From Isoetes taiwanensis (Eukaryota > Streptophyta > Lycopodiopsida > Isoetales > Isoetaceae), in the NCBI GenBank assembly GCA_021234155.1, contig JAJEKV010000009.1:7675546-7739545 (forward strand): DNA of 64,000 nt, given 5' to 3'. Every line of letters begins with the position of its first letter. Within the stretch, counting starts at the first letter, position 1. The translations under genes were made by a program, and so were the position numbers. The notes under the pieces are model-generated. The model saw only the letters and a list, made by a program, of their open reading frames with translations. It searched no databases and was not told where the DNA came from. Below are positions 11,295 through 22,018 of the stretch, piece by piece.

Positions 11295-13556
11295 GTGACA
11301 AGTGCCTCTCCAGATGCCTCTCACAAGGCAAAAATTCTGGAAGCAAAGGCAGTCATAAAGAGCAAACTAAGCTCAAGTATTCTGTTAAGAATGAGGGGTT
11401 TATCCCCAAAGGAAATGTGGTCTTACTTGTTGAAGACCTATCAGGTTAAAACTTCCTCTCAATTGGATGTCTTGGACAAGGAATTGAGAGAGTTGAAGTA
11501 TAAAGAAGGAGAAGATATTAAAGATTTCTTCGAAAAGTTTGATAATGTCATTGCTGACCTTACTGCTGCAGGAGTGCCAATAACAAATGAGTATCAGATT
11601 CTGTCATTGGCAAGAGCTTTTTCAAAATATAGGAACTTGTCCACCTTGGTCAGGAATGTAGCAAAAAACAGGGAAGAAGCTGAAACCATGATAAAAATGG
11701 AGTTAGAGCAGCACAATCTGTCTGGCGAAAATGAAGAGGAGCAAAGTGAAATTCTGTATGCCTCTGGTGGAAAGATACGAGGAGGACAAGGTAAATTAGG
11801 TCCCTGCTTCATATGTAATGCTTATGGACATCTTAAAGCCAATTGTCCTAAAAATAAAGGAAACAAATGTTATAATTGTGAGGGATTTGGTCATGTGGCC
11901 TCTAATTGCTCAAGTCCAAGGGACTTTTCAAAAAGGCAAGAAGAAAACACATCTAAGACTGGCAGGGGCAGAGGCTATAACACCAGAGGGAGAGCAGCTC
12001 GAGGAAGAGGAAGAGGCAGATCTACTGAGCTCAATGTGGCCACTGAAAAAGTTACTGAACCAGCAGAAGAACTTGATGAAAATGCTGAGGTAAGTTGCTC
12101 TAAATTGTTAACAGTAGTTTCAGATTTCAAACTAAAAGATGTTGACGATTTTTATGTGTTAGATAGTGGAGCTGAGAGAAGCGTGATCAAGTCACCTTCT
12201 ATGCTCAGAGAAAAGATCCATAAGTCATCAAGCTTTGTGCAGATGGGTGATGGCAATTTGCAAAAAGTGGATCAAGCAGGATTGCTAGAAATATTCGATC
12301 TCAAAGGGAATCCAGGCATTCTAGAGAATGTACTGTGTGTACCCAATCTAGTTAGGAATCTGATTTCTGTAACACAGTTAGTAGATCTGGGTTATCATGT
12401 TCATTTTGAAACTCATCAATGCAAAGTACTTTTGAATAATGAAGTTAGATTTTTAGCAAAAAGAGTTGGCAGACTTTTTGCATTTCAGATGAAAATGCAT
12501 GAGACTATTAATGCTATCACGACACCATCAATTCAATTGTGGCATGAAAGGCTAGGACATACCCATGCAAACAATCTAAATTTCATGGCCAAACATGGGC
12601 AAATCATGACAGAAAACAAAGGAAAGGAAAATCTGAATTGTGCTGGCTGTTTCAAAGGGAAATCCAGCAGACTTCCATTTCCCAAGCAAGGCAAAAGAGC
12701 TAAGAAAGTGATTGAATTGGTGCATAGTGATCTCTGTGGCCCCCTGAATGTAAGAAGCATCCATGGAAAAAGATATTTCATTACTTTTACTGACGATTTT
12801 TCCAAGAAAAGTAAATGCTATACATTAAGGACCAAGGATCAGGCTTTTGATGCATTCAAATTATACCAAGCTGAAGTAGAAAGACAAACAGGTATGAAAC
12901 TAAAATGTCTAAGAACTGACAGAGGAGGAGAATTTGTTTCTGGCAGGTTCAATAGCTATTGTTTCAAAAATGGAATTAGGAGACAAGTCACATGCTCACA
13001 CACACCCCAGCAAAATGGAGTCTCAGAAAGGAAAAACAGGTCTATTCTAAACGCAGTTAGAGCCATGATCAAACATGCAGGATTGCCCAATTTCTTATGG
13101 GATGAAGCAGTCAAGGCTGCAGTGGACATTCTAAACAAGTTGCCATCTAGAAGCATTAATGGAAAGACCCCAGATGAATTGTTGTATGGCATCAAACCCT
13201 CATATGATAAATTTAAAGCATATGGTTGTCTTGCTTATGCACTAGTCCCAGAAGAGGAAAGGAAAAAATTGGATGACAGAGCTATTGAATGCTATTTAAT
13301 TGGTTATGATGAAAAATCAAAGGGTTATCAGCTCTATGATCCTTCAAGAAAAAGAATTATTGTCAGCAGGGATGTGTACTTCATTGAAAACAAACTCTAT
13401 AAAGACAGGAAACTAGACAGTCTAAGTAGACAAACAAATGAAGATTATCATAAGGAAGGGAAAGTTACATTTGCTGATCTAGACAATGATGACTCTAAGG
13501 CTGAACCACCAGTAATTGAAGATAAAGAAAATAGAGCTGAAAATTCAGAAGTTTAA
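11295..13556 (+). CDS. gag-pol: copia gag-protease-integrase part of the polyprotein
   Basis: A 753-codon open frame. In order it contains the gag core, two CCHC zinc knuckles (CFICNAYGHLKANC and CYNCEGFGHVASNC, about residues 173-208), a basic Arg/Gly stretch, an aspartic protease (LDSGAERSV, near residue 291), the GAG-pre-integrase block with LWHERLGH and a CXXC pair, and the integrase core (HSDLCGP, FTDDF, NGVSERKNR as the D, D, E sites). It stops at TAA 13554-13556. The reverse transcriptase follows in the same frame, so this stop is a single nonsense change in an originally longer polyprotein. The true start lies upstream in the interrupted gag. Confidence 0.92.
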   Translation: MTSASPDASHKAKILEAKAVIKSKLSSSILLRMRGLSPKEMWSYLLKTYQVKTSSQLDVLDKELRELKYKEGEDIKDFFEKFDNVIADLTAAGVPITNEYQILSLARAFSKYRNLSTLVRNVAKNREEAETMIKMELEQHNLSGENEEEQSEILYASGGKIRGGQGKLGPCFICNAYGHLKANCPKNKGNKCYNCEGFGHVASNCSSPRDFSKRQEENTSKTGRGRGYNTRGRAARGRGRGRSTELNVATEKVTEPAEELDENAEVSCSKLLTVVSDFKLKDVDDFYVLDSGAERSVIKSPSMLREKIHKSSSFVQMGDGNLQKVDQAGLLEIFDLKGNPGILENVLCVPNLVRNLISVTQLVDLGYHVHFETHQCKVLLNNEVRFLAKRVGRLFAFQMKMHETINAITTPSIQLWHERLGHTHANNLNFMAKHGQIMTENKGKENLNCAGCFKGKSSRLPFPKQGKRAKKVIELVHSDLCGPLNVRSIHGKRYFITFTDDFSKKSKCYTLRTKDQAFDAFKLYQAEVERQTGMKLKCLRTDRGGEFVSGRFNSYCFKNGIRRQVTCSHTPQQNGVSERKNRSILNAVRAMIKHAGLPNFLWDEAVKAAVDILNKLPSRSINGKTPDELLYGIKPSYDKFKAYGCLAYALVPEEERKKLDDRAIECYLIGYDEKSKGYQLYDPSRKRIIVSRDVYFIENKLYKDRKLDSLSRQTNEDYHKEGKVTFADLDNDDSKAEPPVIEDKENRAENSEV

Positions 13557-13637
13557 GGCTTTGAGGAACAAAATGCACTTGAAACAAATATAGAAAAAGC
13601 TCAGAGAAAATCAAGGAAAACAGAAATAGAGAAGTTA

Positions 13638-14660
13638 ATGGGGGACACTATGGTTGACATGGATCACTATGGCAGGTCCAAGGAAGGGAAAAGTAGAAGG
13701 TTAAATGCTATAGAGGATCCAGAAGCTATTATAATGGCAATTATAGAGCCAAACGTGCCACAAAGCTGTGATGAAGCTATTAAAGGAGTAGATGCCTTAA
13801 AGTGGAGACAAGCTATGGAAGAAGAGTTAAAAGCTTTCAAAAGAATGGATACATATGAATTAGTTAAGAAACCAGAGGGGAAAAATATTGTTGCCAACAA
13901 ATGGATATTTAATAATAAGCTTGGATCTTACGGGAAATCAACAGTGCACAAGGCCAGACTTGTTGCAAAAGGATATTCTCAGAAAAAGGGGCTAGATTAT
14001 GATGAAACATTCTCTCCCATAGTTAAACTTGCAAGCATTAGGATACTCTTGGCATATGCAAATGCAAATGATTTGGAAATTCACCATATGGATGTCAGCA
14101 CAGCATTTCTAAATGCTAAACTTGAGGAAGATATTTTCATGGAACAAGCAGAAGGGTTTGAAGAAGGAACAGGAATGGTATGGAGATTAAAACGTGCAGT
14201 CTATGGACTCAAGCAATCTCCCAGAGAATGGTATAAGTGCATGGATAATTTTTTGAGAACAAGTGGATTCAAGAAACTTGAAAGTGATGGAAATATATAT
14301 TTATTTAAGGACAAACAGAATTTTTGCATCATAGCATTATATGTAGATGATTGTATTATGGTTGCTAATGATATTACATGTTTGAATGACTGCAAGCATA
14401 TTCTTAAAGCTAAATTCAAGACGACTGGTCTGGGAGAGCTTAAAAGATTCTTGGGAATTGAAGTAACGAGAAACAAAGGTGAAAAAAGACTAGTTCTTAC
14501 TCAAACCATGAACATTCAGAATATTCTTGATAGATTTGGAATGGGAAGTTGCAATAGTGCTGCCACTCCACTTATAACAGGACATAAATTATCTGCCAAC
14601 ATGTGTCCAAAAACAGAGGATGAAGTTATTGAAATGTTGGATATTCCATACAGGGAGTAA
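13638..14660 (+). CDS. pol: copia reverse transcriptase part of the polyprotein
   Basis: This frame is in phase with 11295-13556, from which one TAA separates it. It contains the RVT_2 landmarks KWIFNNK, KARLVAKGYSQ, DYDETFSPIVK, MDVSTAFLNA, YGLKQSPREW and the catalytic YVDD (about 14341-14352). It ends at 14660 just after DIPYRE, where one missing base (expected G before TAATAG) shifts the frame. The continuation is at 14672. Confidence 0.92.
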   Translation: MGDTMVDMDHYGRSKEGKSRRLNAIEDPEAIIMAIIEPNVPQSCDEAIKGVDALKWRQAMEEELKAFKRMDTYELVKKPEGKNIVANKWIFNNKLGSYGKSTVHKARLVAKGYSQKKGLDYDETFSPIVKLASIRILLAYANANDLEIHHMDVSTAFLNAKLEEDIFMEQAEGFEEGTGMVWRLKRAVYGLKQSPREWYKCMDNFLRTSGFKKLESDGNIYLFKDKQNFCIIALYVDDCIMVANDITCLNDCKHILKAKFKTTGLGELKRFLGIEVTRNKGEKRLVLTQTMNIQNILDRFGMGSCNSAATPLITGHKLSANMCPKTEDEVIEMLDIPYRE

Positions 14661-14671
14661 TAGGCTGCCTA

Positions 14672-15433
14672 TTGTATGTGGCCAACTGTACACGCCCTGA
14701 TATTGCATTCTCTGTAAGCTTACTGAGCAGATATTGTAACAATCCAGGCAAAAGTCACTGGGTAGCTGCAAAGAGAGTATTAAGATTTCTTAAGGGAACA
14801 CAAAATGAAGGCATTTGTTTCTCAAACAATGATTTGAAATTGCAAGCTTACTGTGATGCAGACTGGGCCTCAGATCTGGACCAAAGGAAATCAACATCAG
14901 GGTTCACTTTACTGCTAGCTGGAGGTTCAGTTGCATGGAAATCAAAAAAATAAAATAGCGTGGCAATGTCCTCTGCTGAAGCAGAGTATGCTGCCACATC
15001 ACTAGCTGCCAAGGAAATAGTTTGGGCAAGGAGACTTCTCAATGAGTTAGGATTGATTCAAAGTTGTCCTACTACATTGCTAAGTGATAGTCTAAGTTGC
15101 ATAGCTATCACTAAAAATCCTGTAATGCATTAGAGGACCAAGCATATTGAAATACATATGCACTTTATCAGGGAGCAGGTTGCTAAAAAGATTATCTCAG
15201 TTGAATATGTGAGAACACAAGATCAGACTGCAGATATTTTAACCAAAGCTTTGTCTCAATTTAAGTTTGACAGGTTCAGATCTATGCTGGGAATACAGAA
15301 AAAAGATGAGTTGTTATATCAGGCAAATTATGTTAAAGCGGTTCAGAATCATGACATGAAGGAGGAGTGTTGTAAATCATGTCATGATGTTATGCAAGCA
15401 AGGTTCAATGGTGGAGACTTGATTAAAACCTAA
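14672..15433 (+). pseudogene. pol: copia reverse transcriptase C-terminus and RNase H
   Basis: This continues the polyprotein in another frame: LLYVANCTRPDIAF..., the RNase H core YCDADWASD, KSTSGF, SSAEAEYAA and the terminal TADILTKAL. Two in-frame stops interrupt it, TAA at 14951-14953 and TAG near 15132. The final readable frame runs into the 3' LTR. Function is lost. Confidence 0.88.
15358..15367 (+). promoter_or_regulatory. Polypurine tract of the copia element
   Basis: GAAGGAGGAG lies directly before the 3' LTR, the expected position of the plus-strand primer. Confidence 0.8.
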
Positions 15434-15924
15434 GCGACATCATAAGGTTCAATGAGATTCAATGATCGAACCTATTTCTATGGTTCAATATTTGACCAAA
15501 GGTTAACCTGTTAAAAGACCAAATCGACATATGGTCTAGCGAAATTATTTCTAAGTTTATCCTGTAAGCTGGCTTCGAATATTTGAGCCAGCATAACTAT
15601 GAATTCGATCGGTCCTGCTAGACCGACGGATCTCTGTGTTTTTTATACAGTAATTAGAGTGTGGTCCGGCATCACCTGTGCTGGATCCGATCAAAATAAA
15701 CAAGTATGTTGGAGATATTGTCGAAGGCATTAGAGTCAAATAATGAACAGTAGCTGGGTCAATCCCATTGCTACAGTGCTTTCATAATAGTGTTAATGAT
15801 ATTTGACGATGGTTTATGCAATGGTTGAAGTTTGCTTTAGTGTTAAATCTAGTTAAAAGTTTAACTAGTTGAGCATTGTTCCAAAGCATTATGATCTACT
15901 AACATAGTGATTATTTCAACTTCA
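15368..15924 (+). repeat. 3' LTR of the copia element
   Basis: 557 bp, matching the 5' LTR with about six differences. It is followed immediately by the GGGGG target duplication. Confidence 0.95.
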
Positions 15925-15929
15925 GGGGG

Positions 15930-17050
15930 GAGGGTGGGTTCAAAGAGAATAAGGTACTGTTGAGAGAAGAGGAAGCGCCGATGAGACGTTGATGCAGAAC
16001 CGCGCCTAAAATAGCGAACTACCAACCAGAAAGGGCATGCGCCGCATGCATGCATGCAAGACATGCATGCTCGTCCCATTCTAGAATGTCGATCCGTTGT
16101 CTCGGATCGATGGGATTATTATGCAAGATATAAAGGCCCCTACCGCAAAGGGTTTCAAATAGTAAACCTACAAGGGACAATAATATGACCAAATTTTATG
16201 TGACTTCTTGCATGTACGGATTTCGTATAGTTTTATAAGTTGCTCTAGAAACCACAATGGTTGATTTGGAACAAACAACACAACATATTTTGCTCTAAGA
16301 GCCATGCAAGTCAGTCTAAAGCATACCATGTTTATCTTCCAGATCTTCTCAATTGGAAGTTGGATGATTTAACGACGTTATGCGTCTTCACATTGCCTAA
16401 GGTGAGATTCTACTTCTTCCAATTCCTAATGGAGCCCAAAGCTTGTCATAAAACTCACAAAATAGTGGCATTGGACATACCCTTGTATGGCCAAGTTCAT
16501 TGTATTTACATAGGGTCATTTACTTAGAGTCTAATTGTCTACAACAATATGCATTTTTTAATACCTAAAAATGAAGAATGATGCAACTAATCTTGGCTCC
16601 TATAGTTGCCATATTGGTCCTGGCCCATATGCTTGTATAGTTCAGCAAGGTGTACGATATGAACGACAAATTTGGGGGAACCCATGCAACCTACTTGTTG
16701 AAATCAAGAATCTTTGATATAAAAAAAACTGCTCAGGAAAGGATTCTTCACATTTCCGGAAGAAACATAGGTTTCCGTATAATGTGTCCTGCTAACTTAT
16801 ATTATGTCAGAAATATACCTTTTTACGTATAGAGTTTGTCGCTAACTGGACCTTGATAGCTCCAGCTACAGGAAGGCCAAACTACTGTGCATGTTGTGTC
16901 ATTCAAACCTTGTAAAGCCAAACTACTGTGGATGTTGTGTCGCATGTTGTGTCGTGGCTAAACCGAGGTCGTTGAGCATTCGGGGAGATGGAATCCCTCT
17001 CCGCCACGAGATATCATTCCACATAGTAATACTTTATCTCGTTGAGGGGG
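15930..17050. other. Intergenic stretch without a recognisable gene
   Basis: A segment at about 15938-15960 (TTCAAAGAGAATAAGGTA) repeats 9462-9482 on the left side of the copia element, so the host site lay within or near an older repeat. A small palindromic GCATGCATGCATGC tract is at about 16043-16056. No coding potential is supported. Confidence 0.5.
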
Positions 17051-17118
17051 TCATACTAGCCAAATGGCAGTTGAAAAAGTCTTACGAGAGTCGTGCCGTA
17101 TGAAAACGAAAAACTATA

Positions 17119-17335
17119 TTCCCATGTGTAAAACATGGGGGATAAATATAAAAAATAAGTAAATTCCCATGTGTAAAACATGGAGGATAAAAAAGAAATA
17201 AAGACAGAGACATAGATAGTACTTTTTATGTACTATCTATCTATATACAAATACAGAGGATATAATAGAAATAAAGACAGATAGATAGATAGTACTTTTA
17301 TGCACCTATCTATCTACATACAAATAGGAGAAAAT
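17119..17335. repeat. Tandem and inverted repeats upstream of NAC copy 2
   Basis: TTCCCATGTGTAAAACATGG occurs at about 17119 and again at about 17164 (45-bp period); NAC copy 1 has a single unit at the homologous place. A second pair of units rich in AGATAGTACTTTT and CTATCTATCTA follows (about 17183-17335), each able to fold on itself. Confidence 0.65.
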
Positions 17336-17383
17336 AAATATTATAAGAAATAAAAAGAATAATTAAAAAAACAAAGAGGGGGT

Positions 17384-17391
17384 TTATAAAC
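17384..17391 (+). promoter_or_regulatory. Candidate TATA box of NAC copy 2
   Basis: GGGTTTATAAACAGA is about 90 bases upstream of the ATG at 17479, and the GGGTTTATAA core is shared with NAC copy 1. Assignment is by position and conservation. Confidence 0.5.
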
Positions 17392-17478
17392 AGAACATTA
17401 AGCAAAATCTCGAAAGCTAATCCATTAGTCAGAAATTGACTAAAGCTAATTCCAGAGCAGCTAGAAAGGAGCTGCAAA

Positions 17479-17496
17479 ATGCAAAACAAAATGCCA

Positions 17497-17531
<35 letters not shown>

Positions 17532-18286
17532 GGTAGTGCATTATCTGGCGAAAAGATCCGACACTAATTTTGGGGCAAAAGTGATAGCCCAGATAGATCT
17601 GTACAAGCACGATCCCTGGGATCTTCCGGCGCTGGCCTATGTGGGAGAAAAGGAATGGTATTTCTTAACTCCCAGGGACAGAAAATATCCTAATGGAGCT
17701 CGCCCCAACAGATCTGCTGCTTCCGGCTACTGGAAAGCCACTGGCTCTGATAAGCCCATTTTTGAGCTTATATCTGGCGCCCTTGTTGGGATTAAAAAGG
17801 CTCTTGTTTTCTACCATGGCAAACCTTCAGAGGGAGCTAAAACCAACTGGATTATGCACGAATACCGCCTTCCCGGTTCTGATAAAGGGTCTGCTTCCCG
17901 ATCTCTTCGTGTAAGTCAATTCAGCCTCTTTCTAATTTTGGTATCTACTAAGTTGTTTATAGTCAACTTACCTTTGGTTTTCCTTTCTTTTTTTTTTTTG
18001 GCAGATGGATGATTGGGTCTTATGTAGAATCTATAAAAAAACCTCAAGCTCTGCGGATAAGACCCATGATAGCCCTAGGATTGAAATCGCAGTTAATGAT
18101 AGCCCTGCATTTGAGGAACCCTTGGATGTGGATATAAATAATGGTAATAAGATGCATCAAGATGGCTCTTTGATGAGAAAGAAAAAATTTAACCATATTC
18201 AATTACTCATGGCATCTGCAATGCAACAACCAAATGCTCGCGATAGATTTAACCAAGTGATCGCGATAGATTTAAGAGAGGGATGA
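17479..18286 (+). CDS. NAC-domain transcription factor, copy 2 (two exons)
   Basis: Exon 1 is 17479-17910 (144 codons) and exon 2 is 18005-18286. The intron of 17911-18004 has a GTAAGT donor and a T-rich tract before GCAG. The spliced product is 237 residues, short for a NAC protein. NAC subdomains A-D are in exon 1 ([59 protein letters not shown]) and subdomain E ([11 protein letters not shown]) begins exon 2, the position of a common NAC intron. The C-terminal tail keeps the [14 protein letters not shown] block shared with copy 1. A 23-bp imperfect tandem duplication at 18239-18284 (CGCGATAGATTTAA repeated) shifts the last codons, ending the protein early at 18286. Without it the frame would continue about 20 codons, as in copy 1. 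The NAC domain itself is intact, so this copy may be functional. Confidence 0.9.
18239..18284. repeat. 23-bp frameshifting tandem duplication in the NAC copy 2 tail
   Basis: Units 18239-18261 and 18262-18284 both start CGCGATAGATTTAA and end GAT or GGAT. NAC copy 1 has one unit. Twenty-three is not a multiple of three, so the C-terminus changes. Confidence 0.75.
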
Positions 18287-18599
18287 AGAGCCTTCTAAAA
18301 GATCATAATACAAAAAATCATATGAATCACATAGTCGAAAAGACTTAAAATAATAGGATGATCAAATGGCCTTACTGTTGTTGAGCTATCTTGTCACGTT
18401 GGCATCCTACATATGATTCTGTTGGCTCATGATGAGAATGAGAAGTTTAGGGGTTGCCTGAGCACAACTTTGATAATGTGCAACATGGCGAGACCAATGT
18501 AAATACTGTATTTTAATGTACCATGAATTTTGATACGAGAACAAAGTTTGGAGATGTTAAAGATGGCAAATAATAGATTGTTCGAGGGCATTCTAATTA

Positions 18600-20103
18600 T
18601 TGCCTATTATGCCATTGCAAAATATGTCTGTAAGAAGATTAAAATGCGATATAATGAAAATGCTTTCTAAGGCTGATCTTGCTTTTGTGTGATCATTCAT
18701 ATGGAAAAAGTTTTTTTTTTTCCTTTTTAAATAAGTAGATAAGACATGATGCATATGCATCAATGGGTTGCTCGTTGGAAGACACATTGATGCATTCACA
18801 ACTATGCACCATTGTGATCACCATGCAAGTGACAAGAATCGATCTTATGTGTCATCTTTATTGACTATTATCATCTTGCAAGTGGTAAAAATTGATGTTG
18901 TATTAAATAGAACATAGAATGCTTTTCCTTTCCTACTTATATATGCGTTAAGTATACAAGAAATTTATCGCGGCGGCCAAGGCCGCCGCGAACATTTCTC
19001 TTGGTCAACTGGATGCAAAAGACACCCTATGTAGAAGATACTTGGTGAAATGTCAAAATGTCATGGATGCTGTTTGGTATCGAAGGAAAAATAGTGATTG
19101 AAATTACCTTATGTCCTCAAAATTGTGTGCAAAAGATGTCTTCAATATACTTCCTTCCTTCCTTCCTTCCTTCAATATGCATAGTTATCTAAATTCATTA
19201 ATTAGCATTGGCGTCATCTTTTAACACCACTTTGATCCTAATCATTCTTGGCTTAAGTTTAAAAAATAGGTTCCATAGGAATTAGGACTTCCCATGTTGG
19301 CATTTTAGTTGTATGCAAAGCCTGTTCCTTTTTCTCTTCGGGATTAACAGTCTCCAATTGGTCATTATTCAAGTCTATATTAACATGGTGTTGTATCCCT
19401 ACATCCTCTATTTTGCTCATCTGTATGTCTCCAAAAGAAGATGATTAATCAAAAAGAAAAAGGAAAAAAATAAAGAATGACCACGAGATGAAAACACAAG
19501 TAAAGGAATGACTACTATAATAACACATCAAAGTCACTCTTGATGCGATTAAGGAGTTCCAGAGAATCGTGTAAGTATATAGAAACTGATCTCATTTAGT
19601 GAGTAAGCAACAACATCTTCTCCAAGCAAGGTATATAGAGTTACCGCTACCACCAGAAAAAATCATCGGAAAAGCGAAATCCGACATTTGTACTACTTTC
19701 TTTAGCCTGCAAAAGCACATAGTCTTTGCTACAAAACCCTATTCCCCGTTGATGTTCATAATTTAAAAAACTGCCCAGAGGAAGCACAAGTGAAGCATTA
19801 TTAGCAGCCTTTTTTTAAGGCCAAGCTTATGCCATGAAAATTTTAGAGCCCAGGATTTGTTATGAACAAAAAAAAAAAAAAAAAAAGGAAAAAAAAAAAA
19901 CGGCTTAAGGTGGCAAAACATTGAAGAATAGTTCAAAGTTGGCTATAGGCCTAGTAAGAAATCTAGATCCTTGTGCCATTACTACAAATCTAATGCAACT
20001 CAACCTATGTTTAATACACCATCTTGGACAACTAGAAGACATGTAACATAGCCATTGCTAAGCTTCCTCTCGAATGGTATATGCATGTCCATGTATTAAC
20101 CTC
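18600..20103. other. Intergenic stretch; microsatellite, A-rich tracts and a GC palindrome
   Basis: AT-rich DNA with a CCTT microsatellite at about 19149-19173 and A runs at 19868-19900. The perfect GC palindrome at 18968-18991 is listed separately. No gene-like frame was found. Confidence 0.55.
18968..18991. repeat. Perfect GC-rich palindrome with 11-bp arms
   Basis: TCGCGGCGGCC, AA, GGCCGCCGCGA: 11-bp arms around a two-base loop, in otherwise AT-rich DNA. It could be the end structure of a non-autonomous element. There is no CTRR terminus directly after it and no partner end that I could find. Confidence 0.8.
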
Positions 20104-20250
20104 TATGGTGTGACGTTCGGCCAATTATCACGCCCGGGGCGTATACCGTCTTGCCTAGATCAGCGTTACCGCCCTCCGGTGGCGTTAATGCGCTGGCGTG
20201 TAGCCAGGTGAATAGCCCTAGGGGGCAACTTGCCAGAAATATGTGCAACT

Positions 20251-20358
20251 ATTAATGTGCACATTTTCCAATGTACACATTAATGAGGGCACACATTGCC
20301 AAGTGGGCCACACCCATAGGTGCAATTAATGTGCACATTTTCCAATGTACACATTAAT
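20251..20358. repeat. Two hairpin repeats in the LTR U3 region
   Basis: ATTAATGTGCACATT and AATGTACACATTAAT (one mismatch, 4-base loop) form a hairpin at 20251-20284, and a second copy lies at 20325-20358, 74 bp apart. The third LTR has the same pair at 41182-41215 and 41256-41289. They lie about 120 bp or more upstream of the LTR TATA box, where enhancer-like repeats are common; that role is inferred. Confidence 0.75.
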
Positions 20359-20478
20359 GTGGGCACACATTTCCATGTGTGCACATTTGGCCACCTAGCC
20401 CTTAAAGGCAAGTGGGCCCATTTCCAATTATCCCACATGCCAAAAGGGGATAATTGGAAACCCTAGCCAACTCCTTGT

Positions 20479-20502
20479 CTATATAGGGTAGGAAACCCTA
20501 AC
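20479..20502 (+). promoter_or_regulatory. LTR promoter core: TATA box and AAACCCTA motif
   Basis: CTATATAGG (20479-20487) is followed by AAACCCTAAC (20493-20502), a telo-box sequence common in plant promoters. The third LTR has the same at 41411-41434. The same pair of motifs recurs before the H3-like ORF and ORF2. Confidence 0.6.
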
Positions 20503-21765
20503 TAGCCCAATTTTTAGATTTTAGGGGCTTGAGAACTCTATTTTGGTCGCCTCAACGGCCAAAACCGCATCCCGACTTCGACTAGGAGAGTTGCATCCTT
20601 AGTTTCTCTAGATTCTAGATTGGCGTTTGGTGGGATGGTCGAGCTTCAGTCGGGAGGAGCCCCTCAAGGACCAGTATTTGGCCAATTAGATAGTCTAAAC
20701 CCTATTTTAGTCATTGAATCAAGTAGGTTTAGCCTATTAGATTGGCCATCCGGATCTCTAGATAGCGATTCTAACTAAAGAACCTAATTCTATGTTGTAG
20801 GTTAGATCTTGTTCTTTAGTTCTTCCGTGATGTATATGGATGATGTATCTCTATGAACTCCTTGTATTGGGAAGGGGGTAGAGACCTAAAGCCTTGTAGT
20901 TGATGCTCCTAGAGTAGCCTCTCTAGCACACCTTGTAGATCGGCCCAGTGCGCAAGAGCCACACCCGGGATGTGGGTGAAGGGGCCGACCGGGCCGAGAA
21001 GGAGGTTCATGTCTCGACTCATGAACGGTTCCTCCGGTGTGTAAGGCCTACCAGGGAACCATTGTGGCTAGGTCCAATGGCTTGCCACCTAGCGTCTGGG
21101 GCAAGGCATGGCCTCGACACCCGTGGGGTGGTGTTCACCTTCCAGTGGGTTCACGTCGAATCTGAGGCGGTGGCCCTCTAGCCACCTTGAGTCGGCATGT
21201 AGATCTCGGAGGGAGTGATCCCTACACGCCCCATCGGGCGGGAATATGAGCCCGGGGAGTAGCCCTCTTGGCTATGCATCCGTGAGGCTCTGGTCAGTCC
21301 CGACACTTTTGGACCACTACGCAAAGTGCGTCTGGGGAGGGGCGGATGGAGTGGACAACCTTAAGCCATGTTCATATGCCGGCCAAATCCATTGCCATGA
21401 ACTCGCATGCGCAATGAACTCACGGAGACCCAAGCCGTCGATCATCCCTTGAGTGCGAGCCTTGGGTAGGATTTCCTATGTGATGTCTTTGATCTTTGCC
21501 TATCAGAGAGATATGTGGAGGACCATCCTTCGTGATGGTCATATGATGTTGATGTATGTGCTACTGACATGTATGTTTACGCTTCATGCACTAGGTAGGC
21601 CCCTGAGGAAGGCGGGGTGCAATGACCCTTCCACTCTTCCCACTTTGGAACCCGGCGGTTGCGTGTGTCGTGTGGAGGGCCCCGTATTAGCATGGAGCCG
21701 GTATGGGGATGAACTCCTGTTTGTATCGGTGAGTGCACCGTATCACGAGTAGGGGGCGTCCGCGG

Positions 21766-21776
21766 TGGTATCGAGC
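21766..21776 (+). promoter_or_regulatory. Primer binding site of the first internal region (altered)
   Basis: TGGTATCGAGC corresponds to the initiator Met-tRNA site TGGTATCAGAGC with a short change. The second unit at 30964-30974 retains GGTATCAGAGC. Confidence 0.75.
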
Positions 21777-22018
21777 TATGATCTTGGCGGACCCGGGATC
21801 GAGCAAGACCAAAACCCTATAGGGACTAACTCATCTAGACATTGGTCTTGGAGATAAAAGCCAGGGCACAAACCTCGAGTAGCGGGAAAATTTTTTCTCC
21901 CAGGGTAGAGATAGTAATTATCTAAGATTAAGATAATTAGAGAACATAGGTAAGATAGAATAAACAGTCGAAATAGCACGTAAGAGACCCTACTAAAATT
22001 CAAGCACTTTTGGCCAAT

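Larger units (their letters stand above)
9969..15924 (+). mobile_element. Ty1/copia LTR retrotransposon, nearly complete, mutated
   Basis: A 5' LTR (9969-10525) and 3' LTR (15368-15924), both 557 bp and both bounded by TG..CA, flank gag-pol in the order GAG, PR, IN, RT, RNase H, which defines copia. GGGGG directly precedes the 5' LTR (9964-9968) and directly follows the 3' LTR (15925-15929), as a 5-bp target duplication. The LTRs differ at about six positions by eye (about 1%), so insertion was fairly recent. Coding capacity is lost through stops, one frameshift and an inserted retroposon in gag. Confidence 0.95.
20109..21763 (+). repeat. 5' LTR of the composite gypsy element
   Basis: It starts TGTGACGTTC and ends near GGGGGCGTCC just before the primer site. 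Its sequence is very close to the LTR at 41039-42680, including two palindromic repeats in the first 350 bp. The exact 3' boundary is uncertain by a few bases because the junction is altered. Confidence 0.85.

Noticed and set aside
16043-16056. GCATGCATGCATGC palindrome
   Set aside because: Simple alternating repeat of the kind common in plant DNA, with no associated structure.
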